From Limnohabitans sp. G3-2 (GTDB taxonomy: Bacteria; Pseudomonadota; Gammaproteobacteria; Burkholderiales; Burkholderiaceae_C): 64,000 nucleotides of DNA. This document shows positions 44,451 to 56,004 of the stretch, piece after piece; the first letter of the stretch is position 1; every line of letters begins with the position of its first letter. The stretch is taken from assembly GCF_002778275.1 (NCBI RefSeq), contig NZ_NESG01000007.1, forward strand, positions 124,001-188,000, given 5' to 3'. The notes below the pieces were generated by a model that worked only from the letters and a program-made list of their open reading frames with translations, searched no databases and had not been told where the DNA came from. Position numbers and translations under genes: made by a program.

Positions 44451-46625
44451 TTAATGAGAGGTGTTCTGGCCGAAGCTCTTGATGCCGGCTCGGATCAGAT
44501 CGGTACCGATGTCCAAGGCCCAAGCCACGCAAGCGGCGACCAACATGTCGTTGGTGCCCAGCTTGCCTTCTTGCAGCAGGCGGGCCACGGCAGGGCGTTT
44601 GATCGACAGCACCATCGACTCGCGCTGGCCTTCGCACAGCATCAGCTGTCCATCACGCCAAAAACCAACTCGTCCGCCTTGTGCCCGGTGGGCCATCAAT
44701 CGGGGCGTGTTCTCGTCATCGGCATAAAAAACCACGCCACCATCGCTGTAGCTGGCCAATTCGGCCACTTGCGCATCAGCCGCATGGAGCACGGCCGTGC
44801 CTTGGGGCAGCACCACATCAATTTGGGTGCGCACATAGGTGGGCATTTTTTCGTCACTGCCAGGGTACAAGTCGTCCAGCCCCAAAGCCTTGGGCATGCG
44901 GGTCACCACACCCACATGGCAGCGGTCATAAGGCAGGCCCTCGGCCAGCAAATGGCGTGCGTCGCTTTCAAACACCGCTGCTTGAACCGAACGGTTGATC
45001 AACAGCCTTTGGGCATTGTCCCAATCCATGCCATTTTGGTTTTGAAGCTGGCGCTGGTTCATGAACAAGCCGTCTGCACAAGCCAAACCGGTGTAGAGGC
45101 CCTTGAGGTGCAATAACCAAGACACCAGCTTGGCTGGGCGGGTGGTGTCGCCATCACCCAGGAAGCCCACCACCGGAATACGGCCTGTCTCAACGGGTTT
45201 GAACAAATGGTTGGCGATGGCCTGGCCCACCGGACGGGGTTTGCCAGAGGCGGGTTTGAGGTGCATCAGCAAGCCGGGGCCGGCGTTGACTTCCACAATC
45301 GCACCGCCTTGTGCGGCCAAGGGCTGAGAAATATCTTGCGCCACCAAATCGACACCCGCGATGTCCAAGCCCACCACGCGAGCCGCCAAAACGGCCAGTG
45401 CGGCCACATCGGGGTGAACTTCATCGGTCACGTCCAAGGCCATGTTGCCCGTGCGCATGATCAACACGGTGCGGTCTTTGTCAGGCACGCTGTCTGCCGT
45501 CAGGCCTTGCCGCTTGAGCTCGAGCACCGAGGTGGTGTGTTCGTCCAGCCGGATCGTGTCGAGTGGAAAGTCTTCTTCTTCGCCGCGGCGGGGGTCGGAG
45601 TTGATCTGCAACTCGATCAGCTCGGCCACGGTGTGCACGCCATCGCCCACCACGCTGGCGGTTTCGCCTTTGTTGGCTGCGGCCACCTGGTCGCCCACCA
45701 CCAAGAGCCGGTGTTCCTCGCCCAAAATGAAGCGCTCCACAATCACTTCGCTGCCTTCGGCCAGCGCAATGTCGTAAGCGGCAGCAATGTCTTCTTGTTT
45801 GGACAGCTCCAGCGACACGCCACGTGCATGGTTGCCATCGGTCGGTTTGACACACACCGGCAAGCCGATGTCTTGCGCCGCTTCCCAAGCCGCCATGGGG
45901 CTGTCGACGATTTGGCCTTCAGGCACCGGCACGCCACACATGCTGAGCAACTGCTTGGTCAGGTCTTTGTCTTTGGAGATGCCTTCAGCAATCGCACCCG
46001 TGCGGTCGGTTTCGGCTGTCCAGATGCGGCGTTGTTGGGCGCCATGGCCCAGCTGCACCAAGTTGCCATCGTTCAGACGGATGGATGGAATGCCGCGGTC
46101 GCTGGCGGCATCCACGATGCTGGCCGTGCTCGGGCCGATGCACAGGCTGTCCACCATTTGTTTGAGTCGGTTGATTTCGGCGCCCACATCAAAAGCACGG
46201 CCTTCAATGGCCGCCAGGATCAGCTCGCGTGCGGTCTCGAGCGCGCTGCGACTGACGGCTTCGTGGCGGGTGCGGATCACGACTTTGTAAATGCCGCGTG
46301 GACCGGCTTCTCGGGCTTTTCCAAAGCCCGTTTGCATGCCCGCTTGGGTTTGCAGCTCCAGCGCCACATGCTCGAGCACATGGCCCGCCCAAGTGCCTTG
46401 CTCCAGTCGCTGCAAAAACCCACCGCGCTCGCCGACGCTGCAACGGTGCTCCACCAGACCTGGCAAGCAAGCGGTCAGGCGCTCATTGAAGCCGGGCAGT
46501 GTGTTGGAGGGGAAGTCTTCCAAGGAACCAATGTCGACCAGGGCTTCCAAGACAGGACGGTAAGTCCAGATATTGGGTCCGCGCAAATGGGTCATGCGCA
46601 GAAATTGGATGTTGTGAGCGTTCAT
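44451..46625 (-). CDS. Cyanophycin synthetase paralogue (cphA'-like) with degenerate Mur P-loop
   Basis: This 724-residue protein has the N-terminal and ATP-grasp domains of CphA (LRGPNIWTYRPVLEALVDIG, KDKDLTKQLLSMCGVPVPEG, CVKPTDGNHARGVSLEL). In the Mur-ligase half the P-loop reads VVGFLGDGDTTRPAKLVSW, lacking the GK-T/S signature that CphA has (GTNGKTT). The protein also ends about 130 residues earlier, after AGIKSFGQNTSH. So one of the two ATP sites is probably inactive. Tandem cphA/cphA' genes are known in Burkholderiales, and CphA2 enzymes with one ATP site polymerise beta-Asp-Arg. It is the upstream gene of the pair; ATG 46625 lacks a strong Shine-Dalgarno. Confidence 0.9.
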   Translation of the reverse strand: MNAHNIQFLRMTHLRGPNIWTYRPVLEALVDIGSLEDFPSNTLPGFNERLTACLPGLVEHRCSVGERGGFLQRLEQGTWAGHVLEHVALELQTQAGMQTGFGKAREAGPRGIYKVVIRTRHEAVSRSALETARELILAAIEGRAFDVGAEINRLKQMVDSLCIGPSTASIVDAASDRGIPSIRLNDGNLVQLGHGAQQRRIWTAETDRTGAIAEGISKDKDLTKQLLSMCGVPVPEGQIVDSPMAAWEAAQDIGLPVCVKPTDGNHARGVSLELSKQEDIAAAYDIALAEGSEVIVERFILGEEHRLLVVGDQVAAANKGETASVVGDGVHTVAELIELQINSDPRRGEEEDFPLDTIRLDEHTTSVLELKRQGLTADSVPDKDRTVLIMRTGNMALDVTDEVHPDVAALAVLAARVVGLDIAGVDLVAQDISQPLAAQGGAIVEVNAGPGLLMHLKPASGKPRPVGQAIANHLFKPVETGRIPVVGFLGDGDTTRPAKLVSWLLHLKGLYTGLACADGLFMNQRQLQNQNGMDWDNAQRLLINRSVQAAVFESDARHLLAEGLPYDRCHVGVVTRMPKALGLDDLYPGSDEKMPTYVRTQIDVVLPQGTAVLHAADAQVAELASYSDGGVVFYADDENTPRLMAHRAQGGRVGFWRDGQLMLCEGQRESMVLSIKRPAVARLLQEGKLGTNDMLVAACVAWALDIGTDLIRAGIKSFGQNTSH

Positions 46626-46649
46626 GGCTGAAAGGGGCGGCGATACAAT
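46621..46649 (+). promoter_or_regulatory. Weak promoter candidate for the ABC transporter gene
   Basis: TTCATG (46621-46626) and TACAAT (46644-46649) are spaced by 17 bases, in the 167-bp divergent region and overlapping the cphA' start codon. The -35 is a poor match. Confidence 0.3.
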
Positions 46650-46792
46650 GGCAAGCCCGTCGTGGCGCTGCTGGAGAGCTCAGGATTCAAAAGATACATG
46701 GGCAGTTCTTGTGCCGTGGTGTGCGACATCCATGGTTGTTTCTTGTCTCGTCGGCCGTCTGGCGCATGCGAGTCGTTTCCGGTTCTTCTTTC

Positions 46793-49098
<2,306 letters not shown>

Positions 49099-49102
<4 letters not shown>

Positions 49103-49563
49103 ACCCGTTCGACCTGCAGCGCGATGCCTTCGGCCTTTGGGTCTTGGTGATGCCCGATGGCACGCGCCATTCACCGGTCACGGCCTTGCGGGCCTATCCA
49201 GTGTCTGCCCCCGATGAAGGTGTGGCGCTGATGGATGCCGAAGGGCATGAGATCTTTTGGATCGATGCCCTGGCCCATTTGGCCGAGCCCCTGCGCGCGC
49301 AGGTGGTGCAAGCGCTGAACGAGCGGGAATTTTTGCCAGAAATTTTGCAGCTGTCAGCCGTCAGCAGCTTTGCAACGCCCAGCACTTGGTCTGTGCAAAC
49401 CGATCGGGGTGCGACGGAGTTTTTGCTCAAGGGCGAAGAAGACATCCGGCGCCTGACCGGCACGGTGCTGCTGATCAACGACGCCAACGGCGTGCAATTC
49501 ATGATCCGTGACCTGGCCGCCATGGACAAACACTCGCGCAAACTGCTGGACCGTTTCCTCTGA
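49099..49563 (+). CDS. DUF1854 family protein, cyanophycin-associated
   Basis: This 154-residue cytosolic protein matches my memory of the DUF1854 family. Visible segments are LQRDAFGLWVLVMPDGTRHS, HEIFWIDALAHLAEPLRAQV, REFLPEILQLSAVSSFATPS and WSVQTDRGATEFLLKGEEDI, ending in MDKHSRKLLDRFL. There is no membrane segment or signal peptide. The start overlaps the ABC transporter stop (ATGA), so the two proteins are made together. Function is unknown; the alternating beta pattern suggests it may bind the transporter's N-terminal domain. A bidirectional terminator follows. Confidence 0.88.
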
Positions 49564-49593
49564 AGCGGGACGAGGTAGGCGGCGCACACAAGA

Positions 49594-49627
49594 AAAAGGC
49601 GGTGGGACCGAGGTCCAACCGCCTTTT
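49594..49627. terminator. Bidirectional terminator between DUF1854 gene and dnaJ
   Basis: Arms AAAAGGCGG and CCGCCTTTT enclose a 16-base loop that holds a further GGACC/GGTCC pairing. There are T-runs on both strands, fitting two convergent genes. Confidence 0.85.
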
Positions 49628-49641
49628 ATGGGGCCTGGGGC

Positions 49642-50784
49642 TCAGGCGCCAAAAAAGCCCTTGAGCTTGTCGGTCCAGGTTTCTCCGCTGGGTTGGTGTT
49701 TGCCGCCCCCTTTGGACAAGGACTCTTCAAACTCTTTGAGCAATTTTTTCTGGTGCTCGGTGAGTTTCACGGGGGTCTCAACCGTGATGTGGCAATACAG
49801 GTCGCCCGGGTAAGTGCCGCGCACCCCTTTGATGCCTTTGCCGCGCAAACGGAACTGCTTGCCTGTCTGTGTGCCCTCTGGGATGTCAATGGCCGCTTTG
49901 CCGCCCAAGGTGGGCACCTCGATCTCGCCGCCCAAAGCCGCTTTGGAAAAGCTGATGGGCACGGCGCAATGCAAGTCATCGCCATCGCGCTCAAAAATCG
50001 CGTGCTTCTTCAGGCGAATCTCGATGAACAAGTCGCCGGCAGGCCCGCCGTTGGTGCCCGGTTCCCCGTTGCCCGCGCTGCGGATGCGCATGCCGTCGTC
50101 GATGCCAGCCGGGATTTTGACTTCCAGCGTTTTTTGCTTCTTGACTTTGCCTTGGCCATGACAGGTGCCGCAAGGCTCTGGAATGATCTTGCCGGTGCCT
50201 CGGCAGTTGGGGCAGGTTTGCTGCACGCTGAAAAAGCCCTGGCGCATCTGCACTTGGCCTTGGCCGTTGCAAGTGCCGCAAGACTTGACACTGGTGCCTG
50301 GCTTGGCGCCCGTGCCGCTGCAGGTGTCGCACGCGTCCCAGCTGGGGATGCGCAGCTGCGAGTCTTTGCCATTGGCGGCTTCTTCGAGCGTGATTTCCAT
50401 CGCGTAACTCAGGTCGGCGCCGCGGAAAACCTGACGGCCACCCCCGCGACCACCACGACCTTGGCCACCAAAAATATCACCAAAGATGTCGCCGAACGCA
50501 TCCCCAAAACCACCGAAGCCTTCTGCGCCGCCCCGCATATTGGGGTCCACACCGGCATGGCCGTGCTGGTCGTAAGCCGCGCGCTTTTGGGCGTCAGAGA
50601 GCATTTCGTAGGCTTCTTTGACTTCCTTGAATTTGGCTTCGGCTTCTTTGGCTTTGGCGTCCTCCCCCTGATTGCGGTCAGGGTGGTACTTCATCGCCAG
50701 CTTGCGGTAAGCCTTTTTGATGTCTTCGTCTGAGGCGTTTTTGGCAACGCCCAGCACTTCGTAAAAATCTCGTTTGGTTGCCAT
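49642..50784 (-). CDS. dnaJ: Chaperone DnaJ (Hsp40)
   Basis: This 380-residue co-chaperone stimulates DnaK ATPase. The J domain carries HPD in [10 protein letters not shown], a Gly/Phe-rich region follows ([17 protein letters not shown]), and four zinc-finger repeats [27 protein letters not shown] and CGTCHGQGK are intact. The C-terminal substrate domain is complete. It is last in grpE-dnaK-dnaJ; a terminator and a REP element lie between dnaK and it. Confidence 0.98.
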   Translation of the reverse strand: MATKRDFYEVLGVAKNASDEDIKKAYRKLAMKYHPDRNQGEDAKAKEAEAKFKEVKEAYEMLSDAQKRAAYDQHGHAGVDPNMRGGAEGFGGFGDAFGDIFGDIFGGQGRGGRGGGRQVFRGADLSYAMEITLEEAANGKDSQLRIPSWDACDTCSGTGAKPGTSVKSCGTCNGQGQVQMRQGFFSVQQTCPNCRGTGKIIPEPCGTCHGQGKVKKQKTLEVKIPAGIDDGMRIRSAGNGEPGTNGGPAGDLFIEIRLKKHAIFERDGDDLHCAVPISFSKAALGGEIEVPTLGGKAAIDIPEGTQTGKQFRLRGKGIKGVRGTYPGDLYCHITVETPVKLTEHQKKLLKEFEESLSKGGGKHQPSGETWTDKLKGFFGA

Positions 50785-50804
50785 GACTTGAGGCCTTTAC
50801 ATGC

Positions 50805-50835
50805 AAAAAACGTCCCGAGACCTGCTCGGGACGTT
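50805..50835 (-). terminator. Intrinsic terminator between dnaK and dnaJ
   Basis: On the minus strand, 11-base arms AACGTCCCGAG / CTCGGGACGTT with a five-base loop run into a T-stretch. It lies 20 bp before the dnaJ ATG. Readthrough would set the DnaK to DnaJ ratio. Confidence 0.82.
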
Positions 50836-50842
50836 GGGGGTG

Positions 50843-50903
50843 TTTCTGGGAGGCCACCCCTGTGGCCGAATGCAATCGCGAGCGGGGGCTCGCTCCCACA
50901 GAA
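50843..50903. repeat. REP/BIME-like element (copy 3), between dnaK and dnaJ
   Basis: Arms CTGGGAGGCCACCCCTGTGG and GCGAGCGGGGGCTCGCTCCC plus AC, separated by about 11 bases, match the two-module elements near 13.2 kb and 36.7 kb. It lies 12 bp after the dnaK stop. Confidence 0.82.
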
Positions 50904-50915
50904 TCGCTGGGGGCA

Positions 50916-52841
50916 TCAGCCTTTTTTGACTTCCTTGACTTCGGCGTCCACCACATTGTCGTCCTGTGGTGGGGCCTCGGCGCCGGACGCCGCAGCACCC
51001 GCAGCGGCTTGCTGCGCTTGCATGTCGGCGTAAACCTTTTCGCCCAACTTTTGGCTGGCCGTCATCAGCGCTTCGGTTTTGCTTTCGATGGCGTCTTTGT
51101 CCTCGCCCTTCAACGCGTCTTCCAGCGCTTTGGTGGCGGCTTCAATCGCTTCTTTTTCAGAGGCTTCGATCTTGTCGCCGTGCTCGGTCAGGCTCTTTTT
51201 CACGCTGTGCACAGCGGCTTCGCCAGCATTGCGGGCTTGCACGAGTTCGAGCTTTTTCTTGTCCTCTTCGGCGTTCAACTCGGCGTCTTTCACCATTTGC
51301 TGAATTTCGGCTTCGGACAGACCGGAGTTGGCCTTGATCGTGATCTTGTTTTCTTTGCCTGTGCCTTTGTCTTTGGCGCCCACGTGCAAGATGCCGTTGG
51401 CGTCAATGTCAAACGACACTTCGATCTGGGGTGTGCCGCGTGCTGCGGGTGGGATGCCTTCGAGGTTGAATTCGCCCAGCGCCTTGTTGCCACTGGCGAT
51501 ATCGCGCTCACCCTGGAACACTTTGATCGTCACCGCGGGCTGGTTGTCTTCAGCGGTCGAGAAAGTTTGCGCAAACTTGGTCGGGATCGTGGTGTTCTTG
51601 GTGATCATCTTGGTCATCACGCCACCCATGGTTTCGATGCCCAGAGACAGAGGCGTCACGTCCAGCAGCAGCACGTCGGTGCGGTCGCCCGACAAGACCT
51701 GGCCCTGGATCGCAGCGCCCACGGCCACAGCTTCGTCGGGGTTCACGTCCTTGCGTGGCTCTTTGCCAAAGAACTCTTTGACCTTCTCTTGCACCTTGGG
51801 CATGCGCGACATGCCGCCGACCAAAATGATGTCGTCGATCTCGCCCACCGACACGCCGGCGTCCTTGATCGCCATGCGGCAAGGCGCGATGGTGCGCTCG
51901 ATCAATTCCTCCACCAACTGCTCCAACTTGGCACGGGTCAGTTTGATGTTCAGGTGCTTGGGGCCTGTGGCGTCGGCCGTGATGTAGGGCAGGTTGACGT
52001 CGGTCGCAGCCGAGCTGGACAGCTCGATCTTGGCTTTCTCAGCGGCTTCTTTCAAGCGTTGCAGGGCCAACACGTCTTTGGCCAAATCGACGCCGGATTC
52101 TTTCTTGAATTCGGAGATGATGAAGTCGATGATGCGTTGGTCGAAGTCTTCGCCGCCCAAGAAGGTGTCGCCGTTGGTGGACAGCACTTCGAATTGCTTT
52201 TCACCGTCGACGTCGGCGATTTCGATGATGGACACGTCGAATGTGCCGCCACCCAAGTCATACACGGCGATCTTGCGGTCGCCTTTTTCGGTTTTGTCCA
52301 AACCGAAAGCCAGGGCCGCAGCGGTGGGTTCGTTGATGATGCGCTTGACGTCCAAACCTGCGATGCGGCCGGCGTCTTTGGTGGCTTGACGCTGTGCGTC
52401 GTTGAAGTAAGCCGGCACCGTGATGACGGCTTCGGTCACTTCTTCGCCGAGGTAGTCTTCGGCGGTTTTCTTCATCTTGCGCAGAATTTCAGCGCTGATT
52501 TGGGGCGGGGCCAATTTGTTGCCGCGCACTTCCACCCAAGCGTCGCCGTTGTCGGCTTTGGCAATGGTGTAGGGCATCAGGTCGATGTCTTTTTGGACTT
52601 CTTTTTCGGCAAACTTGCGACCGATCAAGCGCTTGACCGCGTACAAGGTGTTGCGCGGGTTGGTGACCGCTTGGCGCTTGGCCGAGGCGCCAACCAGGAT
52701 TTCGCCGTCTTCTTGGTACGCAATGATCGACGGGGTGGTGCGAGCGCCTTCGGCGTTCTCGATCACTTTGGTCGTGTTGCCTTCCATGATGGCCACGCAC
52801 GAGTTGGTGGTGCCCAGGTCAATACCGATGATTCTTCCCAT
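50916..52841 (-). CDS. dnaK: Chaperone DnaK (Hsp70)
   Basis: This 641-residue ATP-driven chaperone begins [20 protein letters not shown]. The second phosphate motif [14 protein letters not shown], the adenosine motif [14 protein letters not shown], and the linker [15 protein letters not shown] are intact. The C-terminal lid ends EVKEVKKG after an Ala/Gln-rich stretch, a normal Gram-negative form. It lies between grpE and dnaJ on the minus strand. Confidence 0.98.
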   Translation of the reverse strand: MGRIIGIDLGTTNSCVAIMEGNTTKVIENAEGARTTPSIIAYQEDGEILVGASAKRQAVTNPRNTLYAVKRLIGRKFAEKEVQKDIDLMPYTIAKADNGDAWVEVRGNKLAPPQISAEILRKMKKTAEDYLGEEVTEAVITVPAYFNDAQRQATKDAGRIAGLDVKRIINEPTAAALAFGLDKTEKGDRKIAVYDLGGGTFDVSIIEIADVDGEKQFEVLSTNGDTFLGGEDFDQRIIDFIISEFKKESGVDLAKDVLALQRLKEAAEKAKIELSSSAATDVNLPYITADATGPKHLNIKLTRAKLEQLVEELIERTIAPCRMAIKDAGVSVGEIDDIILVGGMSRMPKVQEKVKEFFGKEPRKDVNPDEAVAVGAAIQGQVLSGDRTDVLLLDVTPLSLGIETMGGVMTKMITKNTTIPTKFAQTFSTAEDNQPAVTIKVFQGERDIASGNKALGEFNLEGIPPAARGTPQIEVSFDIDANGILHVGAKDKGTGKENKITIKANSGLSEAEIQQMVKDAELNAEEDKKKLELVQARNAGEAAVHSVKKSLTEHGDKIEASEKEAIEAATKALEDALKGEDKDAIESKTEALMTASQKLGEKVYADMQAQQAAAGAAASGAEAPPQDDNVVDAEVKEVKKG

Positions 52842-52961
52842 GAGGATGCTCCGAAAAAGTTAGAAATACAGATGGTTTGCAAATGGGGCAGGGTGGAAAA
52901 TTTTCAAGCCCCCGCACAGCGAAAATGGTGAAGCCCTCGCCCAAGGGCCGATCAGCGCGGT

Positions 52962-53510
52962 TTATTTGGGCGCAGTGACCGTGACCAAAGCCGGGCGCAG
53001 CACGCGGTCCGCGATGGAATAGCCCTTTTGCAGCACCGTGACCACGGTGTTGGCTTCTTGCTCGGCGGGGACCACGCTGATGGCTTGGTGGTGGTGGGGG
53101 TCGAACTTGGTGCCCGCTGGCGGTGCGATTTCGAGTACTTTGTTGCGCTCCAGCGCACTTTTGAGTTGGCGCAAGGTCGCCTCAGAGCCTTCGCGGATCT
53201 GCTCGATCGTCACATTGGGGATCGCCAGACCGGCTTCCAAGCTGTCCAGCACGGGCAGCAGGCTGTCGGCAAATCCCTCGACCGCGAACTTGCGGGCCTT
53301 GGCAATTTCGTCGTCGGCACGGCGGCGGGCGTTTTGCACATCGGCCTGGGCCCGCAGGTACTGGTCGGCCAGGTCGGCGTTTTGGGCCTTCAGATTGACC
53401 AACTGGGCTTGCGCATCGGCCAAGGGGTCGGTTGAAGCCATGGCGGCCGCAGCGGCCTGGGCTTCTTCGCTGGAGGGGGTGTTGTCGGGTGTGGAGGAGG
53501 CTTCTGACAT
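52962..53510 (-). CDS. grpE: Nucleotide exchange factor GrpE
   Basis: This 182-residue protein has the GrpE pattern: an N-terminal acidic region, a long coiled coil ([20 protein letters not shown]), then [16 protein letters not shown] and the beta domain [40 protein letters not shown]. It exchanges ADP for ATP on DnaK. The ATG at 53510 (MSEASST) is used; the longer frame covers the promoter. It is the first gene of the heat-shock operon. Confidence 0.97.
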   Translation of the reverse strand: MSEASSTPDNTPSSEEAQAAAAAMASTDPLADAQAQLVNLKAQNADLADQYLRAQADVQNARRRADDEIAKARKFAVEGFADSLLPVLDSLEAGLAIPNVTIEQIREGSEATLRQLKSALERNKVLEIAPPAGTKFDPHHHQAISVVPAEQEANTVVTVLQKGYSIADRVLRPALVTVTAPK

Positions 53511-53544
53511 GAACAGGGTCCGCAAAAAATGGATACCCCTGTTA

Positions 53545-53571
53545 ATTAGGGGCGAAGGCTGCAACTTCAAG
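53545..53571 (-). promoter_or_regulatory. Sigma32 (RpoH) promoter of grpE-dnaK-dnaJ
   Basis: On the minus strand CTTGAA (-35), 13 bases, then CCCCTAAT (-10) match the heat-shock sigma consensus CTTGAA-N13-CCCCAT-T. It lies 35 bp upstream of the grpE start. No CIRCE element is visible, consistent with RpoH rather than HrcA control. Confidence 0.75.
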
Positions 53572-53601
53572 AGGGGATTTCGGGCACGGGCGCCAGACCA
53601 G

Positions 53602-53623
53602 AAAAAACCCGCCAAATGGCGGG
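53602..53623 (-). terminator. Intrinsic terminator after the FKBP gene
   Basis: On the minus strand CCCGCC-ATTT-GGCGGG is followed by six T residues, about 70 bp after the FKBP stop and before the grpE promoter. Confidence 0.8.
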
Positions 53624-53693
53624 CCGCAGGCTGAGCCAGAACCGGATCAGAGGGGGCATGGAACCCCCAAAAAACCCTGCCCGGGGGGCGAGA

Positions 53694-54044
53694 TCAGTCC
53701 AGCGCGAGCAATTCCACGTCGAACTTCAGCGTCGCATTCGGGGGGATCACACCGCCAGCGCCGCGCGCGCCGTAGCCCAGCTCGGCAGGAATGATGAGGG
53801 TGCGCTGACCGCCCACCTTCATGCCGGCCACGCCTTCGTCCCAGCCCTTGATGACCATGCCTGCGCCCAAACCGAACACAAACGGGTCACGGCGGTCGCG
53901 GCTGGAGTCGAATTTGGCACCTTGCTCGCCGTCTTTGAAGAGCCAGCCGGTGTAGTGGACCGTGACGTCTTGGCCAGCGGTGGCCACAGCGCCTTCACCC
54001 ACAACGGTGTCTTCGTATTGCAGGCCTGAGGGGGTGGTGTTCAT
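53694..54044 (-). CDS. FKBP-type peptidyl-prolyl isomerase
   Basis: This 116-residue single-domain protein catalyses Pro cis-trans isomerisation. Family residues are seen in VTVHYTGWLFKDG, KFDSSRDRRDPFVFGLGAGM and the VIKGWDEGVAGMKVGGQRTL block, ending with IPPNATLKFDVELLALD. There is no signal peptide with the ATG at 54044, so it is cytosolic. It is just upstream of the heat-shock operon on the same strand but separated by a terminator. Confidence 0.95.
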   Translation of the reverse strand: MNTTPSGLQYEDTVVGEGAVATAGQDVTVHYTGWLFKDGEQGAKFDSSRDRRDPFVFGLGAGMVIKGWDEGVAGMKVGGQRTLIIPAELGYGARGAGGVIPPNATLKFDVELLALD

Positions 54045-54162
54045 GGGAAATCCTGTCAGAAATGGCCCGAAGTCTTGAAAAAAGGCATCGGAATGTGGAA
54101 AACACAAAATTATGCCAGCCCCAGAGGACCTGCCCGGTTTTCAAGGGCCGTTTGCGCAGACC

Positions 54163-55341
54163 TTAACGCCGCGCCAAATCGCGCATCAGCGCGCTGACGC
54201 CATAGGTCCAGGGTGGTGCTTGGTCCGAGGTGGTGACGTGGTTGACCAAGGTGCCCAAGAGAGGCGTGGACACGCTCACGCGGTCGCCCACCACGTGGGT
54301 GAAGCCCTGACCAGGCCCGTGGCGGTCTTGGGTCGGGGCAAACATGGTTCCCAGAAAGAGCATCATGCCGTCGGGGTATTGGTGGTACTTGCCCATGGCT
54401 TGAGCCACCAAGTCGAGTGGGTCACGGCTGATTTGGCCGAGGGCACTGCTGCCTTGCATCACAAAACCTTCGGGGCCCTGCACTTGGAGGGTCAGCTCAC
54501 ACTGGCGCACATCGTCGATGCTGAAGTGTTCGTCAAACAGGCGAATGAAAGGGCCGATGGCGCAACTGGCGTTGTTGTCTTTGGCTTTGCCGAGCAGCAA
54601 GGCGCTGCGGCCTTCAAAGTCGCGAAGGTTCACGTCGTTGCCCATCGTGGCGCCGACCACTTCGCCGCGCGAATTGGCGGCCAAGACGATCTCGGGCTCA
54701 GGGTTGTTCCATTGGCTGGCAGGGTGGATGCCCACTTGCGCGCCGGGGCCGACCGCGCTCATGGCTTGTGCTTTGGTGAAAATTTCAGCGTCGGGCCCGA
54801 TGCCCACCTCCAGGTATTGGGACCACATGCCTTGGGCCAGCAACACCTCTTTGAGCTGGGCCGATTCGGGCGAGCCCGGTTTCACACTGCGCAGGTTGTC
54901 ACCAATCACCGCCACGACCGCCTGACGGACGGCCTCGGCACGGCTGGCGTCACCCCGGGCTTGCTCTTCGATCACCCGCTCCAGCATGCTGGCCACAAAA
55001 GTCACGCCAGCGGCCTTGACCGCTTGCAAGTCGCAGGGGGCCATGAACCAAGCTTGGCTCGGATCCCGTGTGGTCTCGTTGCTGTTGGCCAAGATGGCCG
55101 GCGTGCTGCCCAAGGCCTTGGCTTGCCCAGAGGCCAAGCCCTGCCGGACTTTTTCGGCCACCTGGTCTTGTTCGAGCAGGTCGCTGCACGTCAAGGCCAG
55201 AGCCGAGAGATCGTGCACGTGTTGCGGCGTGACGGCCACCACCACAGGGCCAGTCTTGGGCTGCCAGATGCGGCCGATCAGCAGGGCATGGTCAGCCATG
55301 GAAGGCAGGGCGGAGGTGTTCATGGTCATAGGGTGAGGCAT
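54163..55341 (-). CDS. Fumarylacetoacetate hydrolase (FAH) family protein
   Basis: This 392-residue protein has the FAH-fold metal site: Glu residues in NNPEPEIVLAANSRGE and an Asp in GNDVNLRDFEGRSALLLGKA. FLGTMFAPTQDR and GFTHVVGDRVSVSTPLLGTL are also typical. The N-terminal 120 residues are extra compared with small FAH enzymes, as in larger diketo-acid hydrolases and related sugar-acid dehydratases. The substrate cannot be read; fission of a C-C bond in a dioxo acid is the usual activity. The start is uncertain; ATG 55323 is an in-frame alternative. It is downstream of a MarR regulator gene on the same strand. Confidence 0.82.
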   Translation of the reverse strand: MPHPMTMNTSALPSMADHALLIGRIWQPKTGPVVVAVTPQHVHDLSALALTCSDLLEQDQVAEKVRQGLASGQAKALGSTPAILANSNETTRDPSQAWFMAPCDLQAVKAAGVTFVASMLERVIEEQARGDASRAEAVRQAVVAVIGDNLRSVKPGSPESAQLKEVLLAQGMWSQYLEVGIGPDAEIFTKAQAMSAVGPGAQVGIHPASQWNNPEPEIVLAANSRGEVVGATMGNDVNLRDFEGRSALLLGKAKDNNASCAIGPFIRLFDEHFSIDDVRQCELTLQVQGPEGFVMQGSSALGQISRDPLDLVAQAMGKYHQYPDGMMLFLGTMFAPTQDRHGPGQGFTHVVGDRVSVSTPLLGTLVNHVTTSDQAPPWTYGVSALMRDLARR

Positions 55342-55431
55342 TCAACCGAAAGAGTGGGAGACATCATGCCAGACGGCAGGTGGGCGCCCAGTCACCTGCG
55401 GGATGCGCTGCAGTCAGAGCGCATGCCCTAT

Positions 55432-56004
55432 TCAAAGGTAAATTTTTTGCAGCAATTCGAGCAAGGTTTTGCGTTCTGCAGGCGTGAGTTTGGCGGTTTT
55501 TTCGACCTCCAATTCAGAGGCCGTTTGTTCGGCTTGCACCATCAAGGCCCGGCCCTTGGGGGTGGCATGCAGGCCCACCGCCCGGCCATCGTGCGGGTGG
55601 GGTTTGCGCTCGATCAGGCCGCGAGACTCCAAGGACTGGATCAGCCCGACCAGGTTGGGCGGCAAAAGGTTGAGCGACGCACACAGCTGGCGCGAGGTCA
55701 CGCCGGGGTTGTGCTGGATGGTGGACATCACCGAGAAGTCGACGGGCTTGAGTCCGTAAGGTGCCAGCCGTTCCAAAAACAGCTCGATGATGCTCAGCGC
55801 AGCCCGGCGCGCGTTGTAGCCCATCAAGGTTTGCAAATAGCTGGAGTCCACTTTGTCGACGCAAGCGACCGCAGAGTCCTTGGGGCCGCTGCGCAGGCGC
55901 GCTGCCTTGACCGAGACGGCGCGCTTTTTGGGGCCAGCGGCGGATGCGGCCAAGGCGCGAGGTGCTTTGGGCGCAGGCATTGGACTGGGCATGGGGTCGT
56001 TCAT
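55432..56004 (-). CDS. MarR-family transcriptional regulator
   Basis: This 190-residue regulator has a winged helix: the recognition region TSRQLCASLNLLPPNLVGLI and the wing with SLESRGLIERKPHPHDGRAV. The N-terminal 45 residues are Ala/Lys-rich and variable. MarR proteins of this type often sense CoA esters of aromatic acids and repress catabolic operons; here the role is inferred from position. Its ATG at 56004 overlaps the stop of the acyl-CoA dehydrogenase gene (ATGA), so it closes the catabolic operon. Confidence 0.9.
   Translation of the reverse strand: MNDPMPSPMPAPKAPRALAASAAGPKKRAVSVKAARLRSGPKDSAVACVDKVDSSYLQTLMGYNARRAALSIIELFLERLAPYGLKPVDFSVMSTIQHNPGVTSRQLCASLNLLPPNLVGLIQSLESRGLIERKPHPHDGRAVGLHATPKGRALMVQAEQTASELEVEKTAKLTPAERKTLLELLQKIYL

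Noticed and set aside
50862..52931. 689-codon plus-strand open frame opposite dnaK
   Set aside because: A known type of dnaK antisense frame; dnaK is certain and this one has no support.
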